From the NCBI GenBank assembly GCA_022448525.1, contig JAKVCX010000004.1, forward strand, positions 749,403 through 813,402: a stretch of DNA of 64,000 nt, given 5' to 3'. Each line of letters opens with the position of its first letter. The first letter of the stretch is position 1. A program made the position numbers and the translations under genes. Under the pieces are notes generated by a model, which saw only the letters and a program-made list of their open reading frames with translations, searched no databases and had not been told where the DNA came from. Shown here one piece after another: positions 30,419 to 40,338 of the stretch. Source of the DNA: Tenacibaculum sp. (lineage in GTDB: Bacteria > Bacteroidota > Bacteroidia > Flavobacteriales > Flavobacteriaceae).

Positions 30419-31750
30419 ATGAGTAGTAACTTTAAAACTAAAAAGTTTCAAGAACTTTTAGATCGTTTACAACAGGATAGTTGGCAACTGGAATTAATTA
30501 TTTCTGGTTTTGCCATATTTGGTTTATTTACTGCTTTACCCGAAATAAAACTAGCCTTAACTATAGCAGAAAACGATAAGCAAATTGTAACTTTTGTAGT
30601 TTCAATTGTAGCATTGCTTGCTTGTTATATACTTATTTTTAATTTGCTATTTCATGTTACCTTAAGAGGTCTTTGGATTGGCGCTCTTGGTTTACGCTAT
30701 GTTTCTGGAGATATCGACTTTGAAACTCTAAACTACGACAATCGATTTAAAAATTATTTAAAGAAAAAAATTGTTTCTTTCGACAGGTACGTGGCTATTT
30801 TAGAAAACTATTGTAGTGTACTATTCGCCATATCATTTTTATTAATTTTCTATGTTATATCGATAACCATAACCATCGTTTTACTCGTTGGTGTTATAAA
30901 CTTATTAATTGATAACGAATCTTTATCAAAAGGTTGGAGAGTTTTCATCGGAACTTCCTTTGTGGCTTTTATTGGAATCGGATCACTATTAACATTTATC
31001 GATTTTGTAACGCAAGGTTATTTAAAAAAGAAAAGAATTTTAGCTAAAATTTATTTCCCGTTTTATTGGGTATTTAGTTTTATTACATTGTCTTTTTTAT
31101 ATCGACCTTTAGTGTATAATTTCTTAGATAATAAATTTACTAAAAGAATCAGTATTTTATTAATTCCTATATATTTTCTAATAGCATTCATTGGTTCTAT
31201 AAAATTTCAAACCTCAAATTATATCGAGAGTACGAAACGTAATTCTAATATTTATTTGAATAATAACGAATATGAAGATTTATTAATAGAAGAAAATGAT
31301 TTAGTAGATAACGCAACTATTCAATCAAAGGTAATCACAGAACCTTACATAAATCTATTTAAAGTATTTAGTGAAAACTTAGAGAATAGAATCTACAATT
31401 ATCATCCTTCGCTTAAACCTGAAAATGATCGTAGAGGATTTAAAACTGGTATGCAGTTTAGCAGTAGTGGAAGAAATAAAATTTCTACAAAAAAAAGAGA
31501 CAGCTTAGCTCGTAAATATGTTGAAGTTTTTAACGACATGTACGAGGTTAATATTGATTCATTAACCATTGATACTGATTTTTTAATAACAAAAAACACC
31601 AAAAACCAAACAGGCTTTCAAACATTTATTCCAACAAAAAATTTAAAGGATGGTAAACATGTTTTGAAGCTAAAAAGGAAACTTATCCGAAAGAAAGATA
31701 CTTTGAAAAGAATTGATGTTATTATACCATTCTGGTATTTTAAAGACTAA
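30419..31750 (+). CDS. Polytopic membrane protein with large C-terminal domain, unknown function
   Basis: A 443-residue protein starting MSSNFKTKKFQELLDRLQQD. Six or so membrane segments lie between residues ~25 and ~275, including WQLELIISGFAIFGLF and LIPIYFLIAFIGSIKF. The C-terminal ~165 residues are soluble and charged (SGRNKISTKKRDSLARKYVE ... LKRKLIRKKDTLKRIDV). The QDSWQLELIISGF motif marks an uncharacterised Bacteroidota membrane family. The ATG at 30419 is preferred because the 14 codons upstream lie on the terminator of the previous gene. Confidence 0.65.
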   Translation: MSSNFKTKKFQELLDRLQQDSWQLELIISGFAIFGLFTALPEIKLALTIAENDKQIVTFVVSIVALLACYILIFNLLFHVTLRGLWIGALGLRYVSGDIDFETLNYDNRFKNYLKKKIVSFDRYVAILENYCSVLFAISFLLIFYVISITITIVLLVGVINLLIDNESLSKGWRVFIGTSFVAFIGIGSLLTFIDFVTQGYLKKKRILAKIYFPFYWVFSFITLSFLYRPLVYNFLDNKFTKRISILLIPIYFLIAFIGSIKFQTSNYIESTKRNSNIYLNNNEYEDLLIEENDLVDNATIQSKVITEPYINLFKVFSENLENRIYNYHPSLKPENDRRGFKTGMQFSSSGRNKISTKKRDSLARKYVEVFNDMYEVNIDSLTIDTDFLITKNTKNQTGFQTFIPTKNLKDGKHVLKLKRKLIRKKDTLKRIDVIIPFWYFKD

Positions 31751-31805
31751 ATTGAAATATTTGGAAATTTATTACGTCCAAAATGTATAAATCAAACAAA
31801 CTCTT

Positions 31806-33140
31806 ATGAAACGAATTTTTCACATACTACCTATTCTATTTATTTCATTCCATGGATTTTCTCAAACTGACACGAAAATCTATGATATTATAAACAACAT
31901 CTCTGCTAATCGAATTCAAAGTGATATTGAAACTCTTGCGAATTTTGGCACGAGACATACTTTAAGTGATACTATTTCCGAAACACGTGGAATTGGAGCT
32001 GCTCGTAGATGGATCAAAAAGGAGTTTGATAAAATTTCAAAAGAATGTAATAACTGTCTAGAAGTATTTTATCAAAAAGATTTAGTTAAAAAAGGGACCA
32101 ATAAAAGAATCACAAAAGATGTTTGGGTTGTCAATGTAGTTGCCATTCAAAGAGGAACTAAAAATCCAAATAGTTTTATTGCGATGAGTGGAGATATCGA
32201 TTCTAGAATTACCGATCCTAATAATTTTACTGATGATGCTCCTGGTGCAAACGATAATGCTACGGGAATGGCTGGAGCTCTTGAAGCAGCAAGAGTTTTA
32301 AGTAAATACAAATTTGATAACAGTATTATTTATGTAGGCCTATCAGGTGAAGAACAAGGTCTATTTGGAGGGAAAGGTTTAGCCAACTTTGCTATCGAAA
32401 AAAATTGGGATATTATCGGTGTAATGAACAATGATATGATTGGAAATATAAAAGGTATTGATGGCGTTATAGATAATAGAACTTTTAGAATTTTCTCTGA
32501 ACCTACTCCTCCAACTGAAACAGCAAACCAAAGACGCGCTAGACGATTTTATGGTGGTGAAGTTGATGGAATTTCAAGACAATTGGCTCGTTACATTTAT
32601 AAAACAACGAAAACTTATATGCCAGAAATGAATCCCAAAATAATTTATAGATTAGATCGTTTTGGTCGTGGTGGTCATCATCGACCATTTAATGATGTAG
32701 GATTTGCTGGAATAAGAATAATGGAAGCTCATGAAAACTACACACAACAACATCAAGACATTCGTACCGAAAATGGAATTGAATATGGCGATAAACTAAA
32801 ATTCGTAAACTTCGAGTATACTAAAAAATTAACGGCTGTTAATGCTATTAACTTAGCTAGTATTGCTTCTGCTCCACTCGCTCCGAAAAATGTGGGAATT
32901 GGAGGAATTGTGCAAGCTTCAGCAAAGTTCTCTTGGGAATCAGTTGAAGAAGCTAAAGGATATAAAATTTATTGGCGTGATACTACATCTCCTACTTGGG
33001 ATCATTTTAAATATGTTGAAGATGTTACTGAATTTACATTAGACGGAATTATCCTAGACAATTATTTCTTTGGTGTTAGTGCCGTTGGTAAAAATGGTCA
33101 TGAAAGTATAGTGAGTTTTCCTTCAAAAATAATTCGTTAG
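31806..33140 (+). CDS. M28 family aminopeptidase with C-terminal FN3 domain
   Basis: A 444-residue secreted zinc peptidase. The signal peptide ends GFSQ. M28 ligand segments are DDAPGANDNATGMAG, LSGEEQGLFGGKGLA, MNNDMIGN and the late HENYTQQHQ. At the position of the usual His-x-Asp first ligand (GAHYDS in typical members) the protein has SGDIDSR, i.e. Asp for His. Residues ~358-444 form a fibronectin type III domain (ASAKFSWESVEEAKGYKIYW). It probably releases amino acids from peptides in the periplasm or outside. The next gene, an M23 peptidase, starts one base after its stop. Confidence 0.86.
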   Translation: MKRIFHILPILFISFHGFSQTDTKIYDIINNISANRIQSDIETLANFGTRHTLSDTISETRGIGAARRWIKKEFDKISKECNNCLEVFYQKDLVKKGTNKRITKDVWVVNVVAIQRGTKNPNSFIAMSGDIDSRITDPNNFTDDAPGANDNATGMAGALEAARVLSKYKFDNSIIYVGLSGEEQGLFGGKGLANFAIEKNWDIIGVMNNDMIGNIKGIDGVIDNRTFRIFSEPTPPTETANQRRARRFYGGEVDGISRQLARYIYKTTKTYMPEMNPKIIYRLDRFGRGGHHRPFNDVGFAGIRIMEAHENYTQQHQDIRTENGIEYGDKLKFVNFEYTKKLTAVNAINLASIASAPLAPKNVGIGGIVQASAKFSWESVEEAKGYKIYWRDTTSPTWDHFKYVEDVTEFTLDGIILDNYFFGVSAVGKNGHESIVSFPSKIIR

Positions 33141-33141
33141 T

Positions 33142-33933
33142 ATGAAATTAAGAGTGTTTATAATTATCGCTATTGTATTATGCAGTTATTTAAATGCTCA
33201 AAACAAGCCAAACTATCTCTTTTTTGAAATTAACAATAATAAAACTCAAGTTTTTGCTCATAATAAACTTGGTTGTCCAACGCATGTTAAAGTTTTACAT
33301 AACACAACAAAATCCTTAAAAAGCTTTAATGTAAATGCGTATGAAAAAAAGAAGCTCTTAACTTTCGATGGAAAAGACACGATTACTTTTTTAAAAGACT
33401 ATCAATTTAACATGCGTTATGGACCTTTAAATTATATTACTAAATATGATTCCCTCTATAATTATGCATTACCTTTTTTAAAAGGAAAACGATACAAAAT
33501 AATTCAGGGACATAACACAAGATTTACACATAATGGTTTATCTAAATACGCCATTGACTTTAGAATGAATGTCGGACAGACAATTTGCGCAATGAGAGAT
33601 GGTGTTGTTGTAGGATTAAAAAAAGATTCTAACAAAGGAGGAAGAAATAAAAAATATCGAAACGATGGTAACTACATTCTTCTCTATCATGAAGATGGAT
33701 TATTTACACAATATGTTCACCTTAAAAAAGAAGGTGTATTGGTCAAAATGGGAGATTCTGTAAAAAAAGCACAACCCATTGGTTTTTCAGGAAATACTGG
33801 ATATAGTACGGAACCTCATTTGCATTTTGGTGTTTTTAAAATAACCAAGAAAGGTTTTGCATCGATTCCTTATATTCTTGATTCCATTCCATCAAGAAAA
33901 TATATAAAAGGAAAACATGCCTACAACAGATAG
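33142..33933 (+). CDS. M23 family metallopeptidase (LytM-like)
   Basis: A 263-residue secreted protein with signal peptide (ends YLNAQ). The C-terminal half is a peptidase M23 domain with HNGLSKYAIDFR (first His and Asp ligands), YVHLKKEGVLVKMGDSVKK and the HLHFG motif. Enzymes of this family cut peptidoglycan crossbridges or peptides. All ligands are present, so activity is likely. It is coupled to the M28 gene in front (one base gap) and the YdeI-like gene behind (17-base overlap), giving a three-gene operon 31806-34492. Confidence 0.88.
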   Translation: MKLRVFIIIAIVLCSYLNAQNKPNYLFFEINNNKTQVFAHNKLGCPTHVKVLHNTTKSLKSFNVNAYEKKKLLTFDGKDTITFLKDYQFNMRYGPLNYITKYDSLYNYALPFLKGKRYKIIQGHNTRFTHNGLSKYAIDFRMNVGQTICAMRDGVVVGLKKDSNKGGRNKKYRNDGNYILLYHEDGLFTQYVHLKKEGVLVKMGDSVKKAQPIGFSGNTGYSTEPHLHFGVFKITKKGFASIPYILDSIPSRKYIKGKHAYNR

Positions 33934-34492
33934 ACCAACACTTTATTTTGAAAGTGATATTGAATGGTATGATTGGTTATTAAATAATCATGAGAAGTTC
34001 AATTCTGTATATATTATTTTTCATAAAAAAGATAGCGGAATTCCTTCCATGACTTGGTCAGAAGCTGTAAAAGTTGCCTTGTGTTTTGGTTGGATAGATT
34101 CTACAGTTAAAAGTTTAGGCAACGGAAAACGTCAGCAATATTTCTCAAAAAGAAAACCTAAAAGCGCTTGGAGCAAATTAAATAAAACTTATGTTGACGA
34201 ATTACTTTCTCAAAATTTAATTCAAGAAAGTGGATTAAACACCATTAATATTGCTAAAGAAAATGGTGCTTGGTACGAGCTCGATAATGCAGAAAACTTA
34301 ATTATACCCGAGGATTTAAAAATAGCCTTTGCAACCAACCAAAAGGCTTTCGAAAACTACAAAAACTTCGCACCTTCTTATAGAAAAAATTACTTGTATT
34401 GGCTGCATTCGGCAAAAAGAAAGTTAACTCGCTCAAAAAGAATAGAAGAGATTATTCTTTTATGTAATCAAAACAAAAAACAAAGAACTTAG
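33917..34492 (+). CDS. YdeI/OmpD-associated family protein
   Basis: A 191-residue cytoplasmic protein with the YdeI family markers: LYFESDIEWYDWLLNNHE at the start, MTWSEAVKVALCFGWIDS, KPKSAWSKLN and the C-terminal bacteriocin-protection-like YRKNYLYWLHSAKRKLTRSK. Homologues are known as YdeI or bacteriocin-protection YdeI/OmpD-associated proteins; the molecular role is not settled. It overlaps the M23 gene by 17 bases. Linkage to the GG-peptides is not indicated as it is 29 kb away. Confidence 0.85.
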   Translation: MPTTDRPTLYFESDIEWYDWLLNNHEKFNSVYIIFHKKDSGIPSMTWSEAVKVALCFGWIDSTVKSLGNGKRQQYFSKRKPKSAWSKLNKTYVDELLSQNLIQESGLNTINIAKENGAWYELDNAENLIIPEDLKIAFATNQKAFENYKNFAPSYRKNYLYWLHSAKRKLTRSKRIEEIILLCNQNKKQRT

Positions 34493-34578
34493 ATTTATTT
34501 ATAAAATCGTTAACATTCTTACTAGTAAAATAATAATAACTTCACATTTTATTAAATAATATTTAAAACCATTTTAAC

Positions 34579-37185
34579 ATGTTAACGAAACGACCAAGAT
34601 TGGTCTTAACCGCATTCTTGGCGCTTTTTATGTTAAGTATTACTGATGTAAATGCGCAGAGAAGAAAAAAGAAAAAAGGCAAAGATGCCAAGGCAAAAAC
34701 TGAAATGCCTAAGAAAAAAGAAAAGCCTAAAAAGACTATTGCTAGTTTAACAAAGAAAAGCAATAAAATTGAAGGGCTTTTTACTGTTTATCAAGATTCT
34801 ATTACTGGTGATGTAAAATTATTAGTTAAAAAGGATCAGTTAAATAAAGATTTTATCTACTTCTCTCAAATTGCTGATGGTGTAACTGAAGCAAACGCAT
34901 TTAGAGGTTCTTATAGAGGTTCTACTGTTTTTCACATTAAAAAACATTTTAATAAAATTGAATTCGTAGCACCAAATACTTCATTCTATTTTGATAAAAA
35001 CAATGCTATTTCTAGATCATCAGTTGCAAATACGAGTGATGCATTAATTGAAAGCTCTAAGATTTTAGCAACAGACGAGGAAAAAGGAGAATACTTAATC
35101 AATGCTAACGGATTATTTTTATCTGAAGCATTAACAAGGGTAAAACAACCAAGTTTCCCTGGCAGATCTCCTTTCTCATTCAAATTAGGTCGCTTTGATA
35201 AAAACAAATCGAAGATTAATAGTATTAAAAACTATCCTGAAAACACAAATATTAAAACAGAATATGTTTATAACAATCCCACTGTTTTGAACCAAGGATC
35301 AAGAGCTATTAAAGATGGAAGATATGTATCTATTAAAGTTTTCCATACGTTCATGAACATGCCAGAGGATGGATATAAAGTTCGTTTTGATGATCCTCGT
35401 GTTGGTTTCTTTACTACAGAAGTAAACGACATGACAAGCACAGAAACTATTAATTATAGAGATTTAGTACACCGTTGGAGATTAGTTAAAAAAGACCCTT
35501 CTGCAGCAGTTTCGGAACCTGTGACACCAATTACTTGGTGGATTGAAAATTCTACACCATTAGAATGGAGACAAACAATTACAGAAGGAGTTTTAGCTTG
35601 GAATGAAGCTTTTGAGAAAGCTGGATTTAAAAATGCTATGGTTGTAAAAGTACAGCCGGATAATGCAGATTGGGATGCTGGTGACGTTCGTTACAACGTT
35701 TTACGTTGGACTTCTTCTCCAAATCCTCCTTTTGGTGGATACGGACCAAGTTTTGTTAACCCAAGAACGGGAGAAATTTTAGGTGCTGACATTATGCTCG
35801 AATTTGTACATTTTACCAATAGAGTAAAATTGGATAAGATTGTTAGTAGCGTTTCTAGTTTCGAAAATGAAGAAGAAGCAATGGAATTTGCATTCCTAAA
35901 TAAAGATAACCACATGTATTGTTCTGCTGGACATTTAATGCATGAAAATACTTTATTCGGACAAACTGTATTAGCTGCAACTGGAGCAACTGATATGGAG
36001 ATGGAAGGAATGAAGAAAGAAGCGATGAAATCGTTAATAATGCATGAGGTTGGACATACTCTAGGATTAAATCACAACATGAAAGCCAGTCAATTATTTA
36101 GTCCTGCCGAATTAGCAGATGCTAAATTAATTGAAGGAAAATGTTTAACTGGTTCTGTAATGGATTATGCGGGAATTAATCTAACACTTGACAGAACTAA
36201 GCAAGGTCAGTATTACGATATGGCGGTTGGACCATATGATATTTGGGCTATTCAGTTTGGTTATACTCCTTTCAACAATAAAACTGAAATGGATGCTCTT
36301 TTAGCAAAATCAACAAAACCAGAATTAATCTTTGGTAATGACGCTGACGATATGCGTTCTGCTGGAAAAGCAATTGATCCAAGAGTTATGACTGGTGATT
36401 TATCCAATGACCAAATTGGTTATTCAATTGACCGATTTAAAATCGTAAACAATATGATGAGAAAATTGAAGTCGAGCATGACAACAAATGGAGAATCATA
36501 TGAAGAATTACGTAATGCTTACTATATATTAAATGGACAATCAGCTCGTGCCGCAGATGTAATCTCTAGATTTATTGGAGGAGTTTACGTAGAAAGAGCG
36601 ATGCACGGACAAGAAGGCGCAACAAAACCTTATACTCCGGTTAGTTATGCTGATCAAAAGAGAGCTATGAATGCTTTAAAAACATATGTTTTTGCACCAA
36701 ATGCATTTAAAGCACCACAAGATTTATACAACTATTTAGCAAGACAAAGAAGAGGATATAACTTCTTTAGTGGACCAGAAGATCCGAAAATTCATGCACA
36801 AGTGTTAGGATATCAAAGAAGAGTATTACGTCATATTTTACACCCAAATACGTTACAAAGAATTTCTGATTCTGAATTATACGGGAATAAATACAAGTTA
36901 TCAGAATTTATGACTGACTTAAATAATGCTATTTTCAAAAACGATATATATGCTTCTGTAAATTCATTCCGTCAGAACCTTCAAACAGAGTATACAAAAA
37001 TGCTTTTAAACATGGTTGATGGAAAAGGGAAAAATCGTTTTACTAATGCATCAAAAGCCATGGCCTTATACAACTTAAAAAGAATTAAAACTTGGGTTGG
37101 AAACGGAACTGGCGATGTTATGACCAAAGCTCATAAGAACCAATTAAAAACTTTAATCACGAATACTTTAAAAGACGTGAAATAA
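34579..37185 (+). CDS. Large secreted zinc-dependent metalloprotease (DUF5117/DUF5118 family)
   Basis: An 868-residue protein with a signal peptide ending VNAQ, a Lys-rich linker (RRKKKKGKDAKAKTEM), a DUF5118-like then DUF5117-like region, and the metzincin-type motif HEVGHTLGLNH (H489, H493, H499) with a following GSVMDY Met-turn. All zinc ligands are intact. It likely degrades proteins at the cell envelope or outside; it lacks a T9SS sorting domain and lipobox, so periplasm is the simple prediction. It is a single gene ended by a terminator at 37211. Confidence 0.88.
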   Translation: MLTKRPRLVLTAFLALFMLSITDVNAQRRKKKKGKDAKAKTEMPKKKEKPKKTIASLTKKSNKIEGLFTVYQDSITGDVKLLVKKDQLNKDFIYFSQIADGVTEANAFRGSYRGSTVFHIKKHFNKIEFVAPNTSFYFDKNNAISRSSVANTSDALIESSKILATDEEKGEYLINANGLFLSEALTRVKQPSFPGRSPFSFKLGRFDKNKSKINSIKNYPENTNIKTEYVYNNPTVLNQGSRAIKDGRYVSIKVFHTFMNMPEDGYKVRFDDPRVGFFTTEVNDMTSTETINYRDLVHRWRLVKKDPSAAVSEPVTPITWWIENSTPLEWRQTITEGVLAWNEAFEKAGFKNAMVVKVQPDNADWDAGDVRYNVLRWTSSPNPPFGGYGPSFVNPRTGEILGADIMLEFVHFTNRVKLDKIVSSVSSFENEEEAMEFAFLNKDNHMYCSAGHLMHENTLFGQTVLAATGATDMEMEGMKKEAMKSLIMHEVGHTLGLNHNMKASQLFSPAELADAKLIEGKCLTGSVMDYAGINLTLDRTKQGQYYDMAVGPYDIWAIQFGYTPFNNKTEMDALLAKSTKPELIFGNDADDMRSAGKAIDPRVMTGDLSNDQIGYSIDRFKIVNNMMRKLKSSMTTNGESYEELRNAYYILNGQSARAADVISRFIGGVYVERAMHGQEGATKPYTPVSYADQKRAMNALKTYVFAPNAFKAPQDLYNYLARQRRGYNFFSGPEDPKIHAQVLGYQRRVLRHILHPNTLQRISDSELYGNKYKLSEFMTDLNNAIFKNDIYASVNSFRQNLQTEYTKMLLNMVDGKGKNRFTNASKAMALYNLKRIKTWVGNGTGDVMTKAHKNQLKTLITNTLKDVK

Positions 37186-37210
37186 GTTTAATTTATTATA
37201 AATAATTAGA

Positions 37211-37242
37211 AAACCGTGATGACTTTTCATCTCGGTTTTTTT
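37211..37242 (+). terminator. Rho-independent terminator of the zinc protease gene
   Basis: AAACCG-TGATGA / TCATC-TCGGTTT hairpin with a one-base bulge and T7. Confidence 0.8.
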
Positions 37243-37253
37243 ATTTTTATACT

Positions 37254-38138
37254 ATGGCAAAAATCTTACTTACAGGAGGAACTGGTTTAATAGGAAAAAC
37301 CTTAGAAAAAAAATTATCAAGTAAAAATCATCAAGTTTATATTTTAACAAGAAGTCCAAAACATGATAATCATTTTAAATGGGATATTAAGAACAATTAC
37401 ATTGATGAAAAAGCCTTCGAAAACCTCGATTATATTATTCATTTAGCAGGTGCAGGAATTGCTGATAAAAAATGGACTAAAACAAGAAAAGAAGAATTAA
37501 TTGATAGTAGAGTCGAATCAGCTAATCTCTTATTTTCGAAAGTGAAAGAATTAGATGTACCCTTAAAAGGTTTTATTAGTTCTTCTGGAATTGGATTTTA
37601 TGGAGCTATTACTACAGATAACATATTTACCGAACAAGATAAACCTGCCTCTGACTTCATTTCTGAAATATGTATTAAATGGGAAAATGCTGCCAAACAA
37701 TTTCAAGCTTTGGATATTCCTGTTACTATTTTAAGAACTGGAGTTGTATTGAGTAAAGACGGTGGTGCTTTACAAAAAATGAATACGCCTCTATTTTTAT
37801 CTGCATTAGGAAATGGAAAGCAATATGTTCCTTGGATTCACATTGAAGATTTATGTAATTTATATGTAAATGCAATTGAGGAAGAAAATTTCACTGGAAT
37901 ATATAATGCTTCTTCACCTGATCATCAAACAAATACATCGTTTACAAAAACATTGGGAAAAGTTCTTAAAAAGCCTGTTTTACCCATCAATGCACCTAAA
38001 TTTATACTAAAGTTTATTTTAGGAGAATTAGCCGTAATTGTCTTAGAAGGAAGTCGCGTTTCATCAGCTAAAACAGAAAAACAATATGATTTTCAATATA
38101 CAGAACTGGAACATGCTCTAAAAGATATATATGAATAA
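37254..38138 (+). CDS. TIGR01777-type epimerase/NAD-dependent oxidoreductase
   Basis: A 294-residue extended SDR protein. The N-terminal nucleotide site is GGTGLIGKTLEKKL (TGxxGxxG form), with SSSGIGFYG and the C-terminal DUF1731-like block (PVLPINAPKFILKFILGELA ... GSRVSSAKTEKQYDF) that defines the TIGR01777/YfcH family. Substrate is unknown. The protein is cytoplasmic and complete. The gene stands alone between two terminators. Confidence 0.88.
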   Translation: MAKILLTGGTGLIGKTLEKKLSSKNHQVYILTRSPKHDNHFKWDIKNNYIDEKAFENLDYIIHLAGAGIADKKWTKTRKEELIDSRVESANLLFSKVKELDVPLKGFISSSGIGFYGAITTDNIFTEQDKPASDFISEICIKWENAAKQFQALDIPVTILRTGVVLSKDGGALQKMNTPLFLSALGNGKQYVPWIHIEDLCNLYVNAIEEENFTGIYNASSPDHQTNTSFTKTLGKVLKKPVLPINAPKFILKFILGELAVIVLEGSRVSSAKTEKQYDFQYTELEHALKDIYE

Positions 38139-38139
38139 A

Positions 38140-38168
38140 AAAAGACCTAGTTTAATACTAGGTCTTTT
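38140..38168. terminator. Bidirectional terminator
   Basis: AAAAGACCTAGT-TTAAT-ACTAGGTCTTTT, a perfect 12-bp stem between the converging epimerase and DUF6263 genes. Confidence 0.9.
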
Positions 38169-38199
38169 CTTTAAGTTATTCTTTTCAAACAACGTAACT

Positions 38200-38931
38200 T
38201 TAAATCTTCTTTACGCTGATATCAGATCTTGTTTTCATATTTACCCCCATCATACTAACATCAATATTCATTGTCATAGTACTCGGTAAACCTGACTTTC
38301 TATCTATCTTTAACTTTCCTGTAATTTTCGCACCTGCTAAAACACTAGATTTTCCTGTTACATCTGCAAAAACGAAATCCTTCTCAATCTTAGTAACCTT
38401 ATATGTTAATTCCATATCGGCACCATTTGATTTTTGAACATTTACCCAAGTAGAACCTACACCTACAGGATCTTCAGGATAAGTAACTGAACTCATTTGA
38501 TCCTTTAATTGAGTAACTCCTGGAACGTCTGGCACTAATTTTATTAACTCACTTTTACCTAATCTATCCATATTTAAATAGATCGAAGTTTCTAACATCG
38601 GTTTCATCTTATCTGCAAACTGTTTTGCTTCTGGAGTTAACTCTTCTTCTTTCATGTTAGAATTATAGTTAATTTTCATTGCTCCTTGCTCCATTAAAGT
38701 AGATAAATATGTAAAGTTGTTCTTAACTTCATAATTAATAGATTTCTTAGCTTGAACTAACATATCCATTTTCATTTCCATATCCATTACCATTACTCCC
38801 ATGTCTTGATTCATTTTCATGTGAGTTTGATACTTATCTCCTTTATTCAAATTAAGACGTAACTTAACTTTTTCTTGTCCAAAACTTACTGCTGAAACCA
38901 ACAATAACGCTATAACCGCTAATTTTTTCAT
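38200..38931 (-). CDS. DUF6263 family exported protein
   Basis: A 243-residue protein with signal peptide (MKKLAVIALLLVSAVSFGQ). The mature part is beta-rich and unusually rich in Met near its start (MNQDMGVMVMDMEMKMDM), continuing with PEDPVGVGSTWVNVQ and KLKIDRKSGLPSTM. These features match the DUF6263 family of Bacteroidota; function unknown. The methionine run might bind metal or simply be hydrophobic packing; no evidence decides. It is transcribed alone. Confidence 0.75.
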   Translation of the reverse strand: MKKLAVIALLLVSAVSFGQEKVKLRLNLNKGDKYQTHMKMNQDMGVMVMDMEMKMDMLVQAKKSINYEVKNNFTYLSTLMEQGAMKINYNSNMKEEELTPEAKQFADKMKPMLETSIYLNMDRLGKSELIKLVPDVPGVTQLKDQMSSVTYPEDPVGVGSTWVNVQKSNGADMELTYKVTKIEKDFVFADVTGKSSVLAGAKITGKLKIDRKSGLPSTMTMNIDVSMMGVNMKTRSDISVKKI

Positions 38932-38973
38932 TATAATTTGTGATTTTTTGATTTGGTGTAAAGATATAAAAGA

Positions 38974-39000
38974 AAAGGCTCAAGTAAACCTTGAGCCTTT
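38974..39000 (-). terminator. Terminator downstream of the E2 gene
   Basis: AAAGGCTCAAG / CTTGAGCCTTT stem, read on the minus strand with a T-rich run beyond, between the E2 stop (39022) and the next gene's start (38931). Confidence 0.8.
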
Positions 39001-39021
39001 AATATAATTTTATATTTAATC

Positions 39022-40338
39022 TTAGAAGTCTTGATTTACATCCCAAGCTTCAATAATGTCTTTAAAAGTTTTAATAAACATTCCACCTAAAGCTCCATTT
39101 ACAACTCTGTGATCATAAGAGTGAGAAACTATCATTTTATGACGTATTCCAATTAAATCTCCCTCTGGAGTTTCAATTACAGCTGGTTTCTTAACAATCG
39201 CTCCAAGCGCTAAAATAGCAACTTGTGGTTGATTGATGATTGGTGTACCTGTAATACTACCAAAACTTCCAACATTTGTTACTGTATAAGTTCCACCTTG
39301 AATTTCATCTGGCTTTAATTTATTAGCTCTAGATCTTTGAGCTAAATCATTCACCTGCTTTGTCATTCCTACAAGACTTAATTGATCAGCATTTTTAATT
39401 ACTGGTACGATAAGGTTTCCATCTGGTAAAGCAGCAGCCATTCCTAAATTGATATTTCCTCTTTTAATGATTTTATCACCATCAACAGAAATATTAATTA
39501 ATGGATGTTTCTTTATTGTTTGAGCAACAGCTTGCATAAAGATTGGAGTAAATGTTAACTTATCTCCTTCTCTTTGTTGAAAGGCGTTTTTAACTTTATT
39601 TCTCCAGTTTACAACATTAGTAACATCAATTTCGATAAAAGATTGAACGTGAGCAGAAGTTTGAACTGACGCAACCATATGCTTCGAGATCAATTTACCC
39701 ATTCTACTCATTTCTATAATTTCGTCTTTTCCAGAAATTGAAACTGGTGTAGAAACTTCTTGGTTAGGTTTGGCAACATTCGTTTGTACAGGTTCAGACT
39801 TTGCTGCTGGTGTTGGTTGAGCTCCTCTATTTTCAAGATAACCTAAAATGTCACTTTTAGTTACTCTTCCTTCTTTACCAGTACCTTTAATATTTTCAAG
39901 TTCAGTAACTGAAATCCCTTCAGTTTTCGCTATACTCTTTACCAATGGAGAATAGAAACGATCGCTTCCTGAAGTATCTAAAGACCCAACAGATTCTTTC
40001 ACCTCAGTAATAGATTCCTCTATCTCTTTAGCTGCAGCAGGAGTTTCGCTAACAACTTCTTTGGTAGTTTCTTGCACTACTGCTGCTCCCTCTTCTCCTT
40101 CAGTTTCAATAATTGCTATAGTCTGCCCAACTTGTACTACATCATCTTTCTCGAATAAAATCTCAACAAGTTTTCCTTCAACTTCACTAGGTACTTCACT
40201 ATCTACTTTATCAGTAGCTACTTCCACAACGGTATCATCCATTTCCACCATATCTCCTACTTCTTTAATCCAAGAAGTAATTGTTGCTTCTGCAACGCTC
40301 TCACCCATTTTAGGAAGTTTTAATTCAAATCTTGCCAT
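39022..40338 (-). CDS. 2-oxoacid dehydrogenase E2 (dihydrolipoamide acyltransferase)
   Basis: A 438-residue E2. Residues 1-77 are a lipoyl domain with the modified lysine K44 in EVATDKVDSEV; a Glu/Ala/Val linker follows, then a peripheral-subunit-binding domain (YSPLVKSIAKTEGISV ... VTKSDILGYL), then the acyltransferase core. The catalytic segment reads SYDHRVVNGALGG: the usual HRxxDG has Asn at the Asp place. Composition fits the branched-chain or 2-oxoglutarate type; the acyl substrate is not certain. E1 genes are not adjacent. The lpdA gene at 8872 could supply E3. Confidence 0.92.
   Translation of the reverse strand: MARFELKLPKMGESVAEATITSWIKEVGDMVEMDDTVVEVATDKVDSEVPSEVEGKLVEILFEKDDVVQVGQTIAIIETEGEEGAAVVQETTKEVVSETPAAAKEIEESITEVKESVGSLDTSGSDRFYSPLVKSIAKTEGISVTELENIKGTGKEGRVTKSDILGYLENRGAQPTPAAKSEPVQTNVAKPNQEVSTPVSISGKDEIIEMSRMGKLISKHMVASVQTSAHVQSFIEIDVTNVVNWRNKVKNAFQQREGDKLTFTPIFMQAVAQTIKKHPLINISVDGDKIIKRGNINLGMAAALPDGNLIVPVIKNADQLSLVGMTKQVNDLAQRSRANKLKPDEIQGGTYTVTNVGSFGSITGTPIINQPQVAILALGAIVKKPAVIETPEGDLIGIRHKMIVSHSYDHRVVNGALGGMFIKTFKDIIEAWDVNQDF

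Noticed and set aside
33917..34492. YdeI-like gene as immunity factor for the GG peptides
   Set aside because: The family's 'bacteriocin protection' label is tempting, but the gene is coupled to peptidase genes 29 kb from the peptides.
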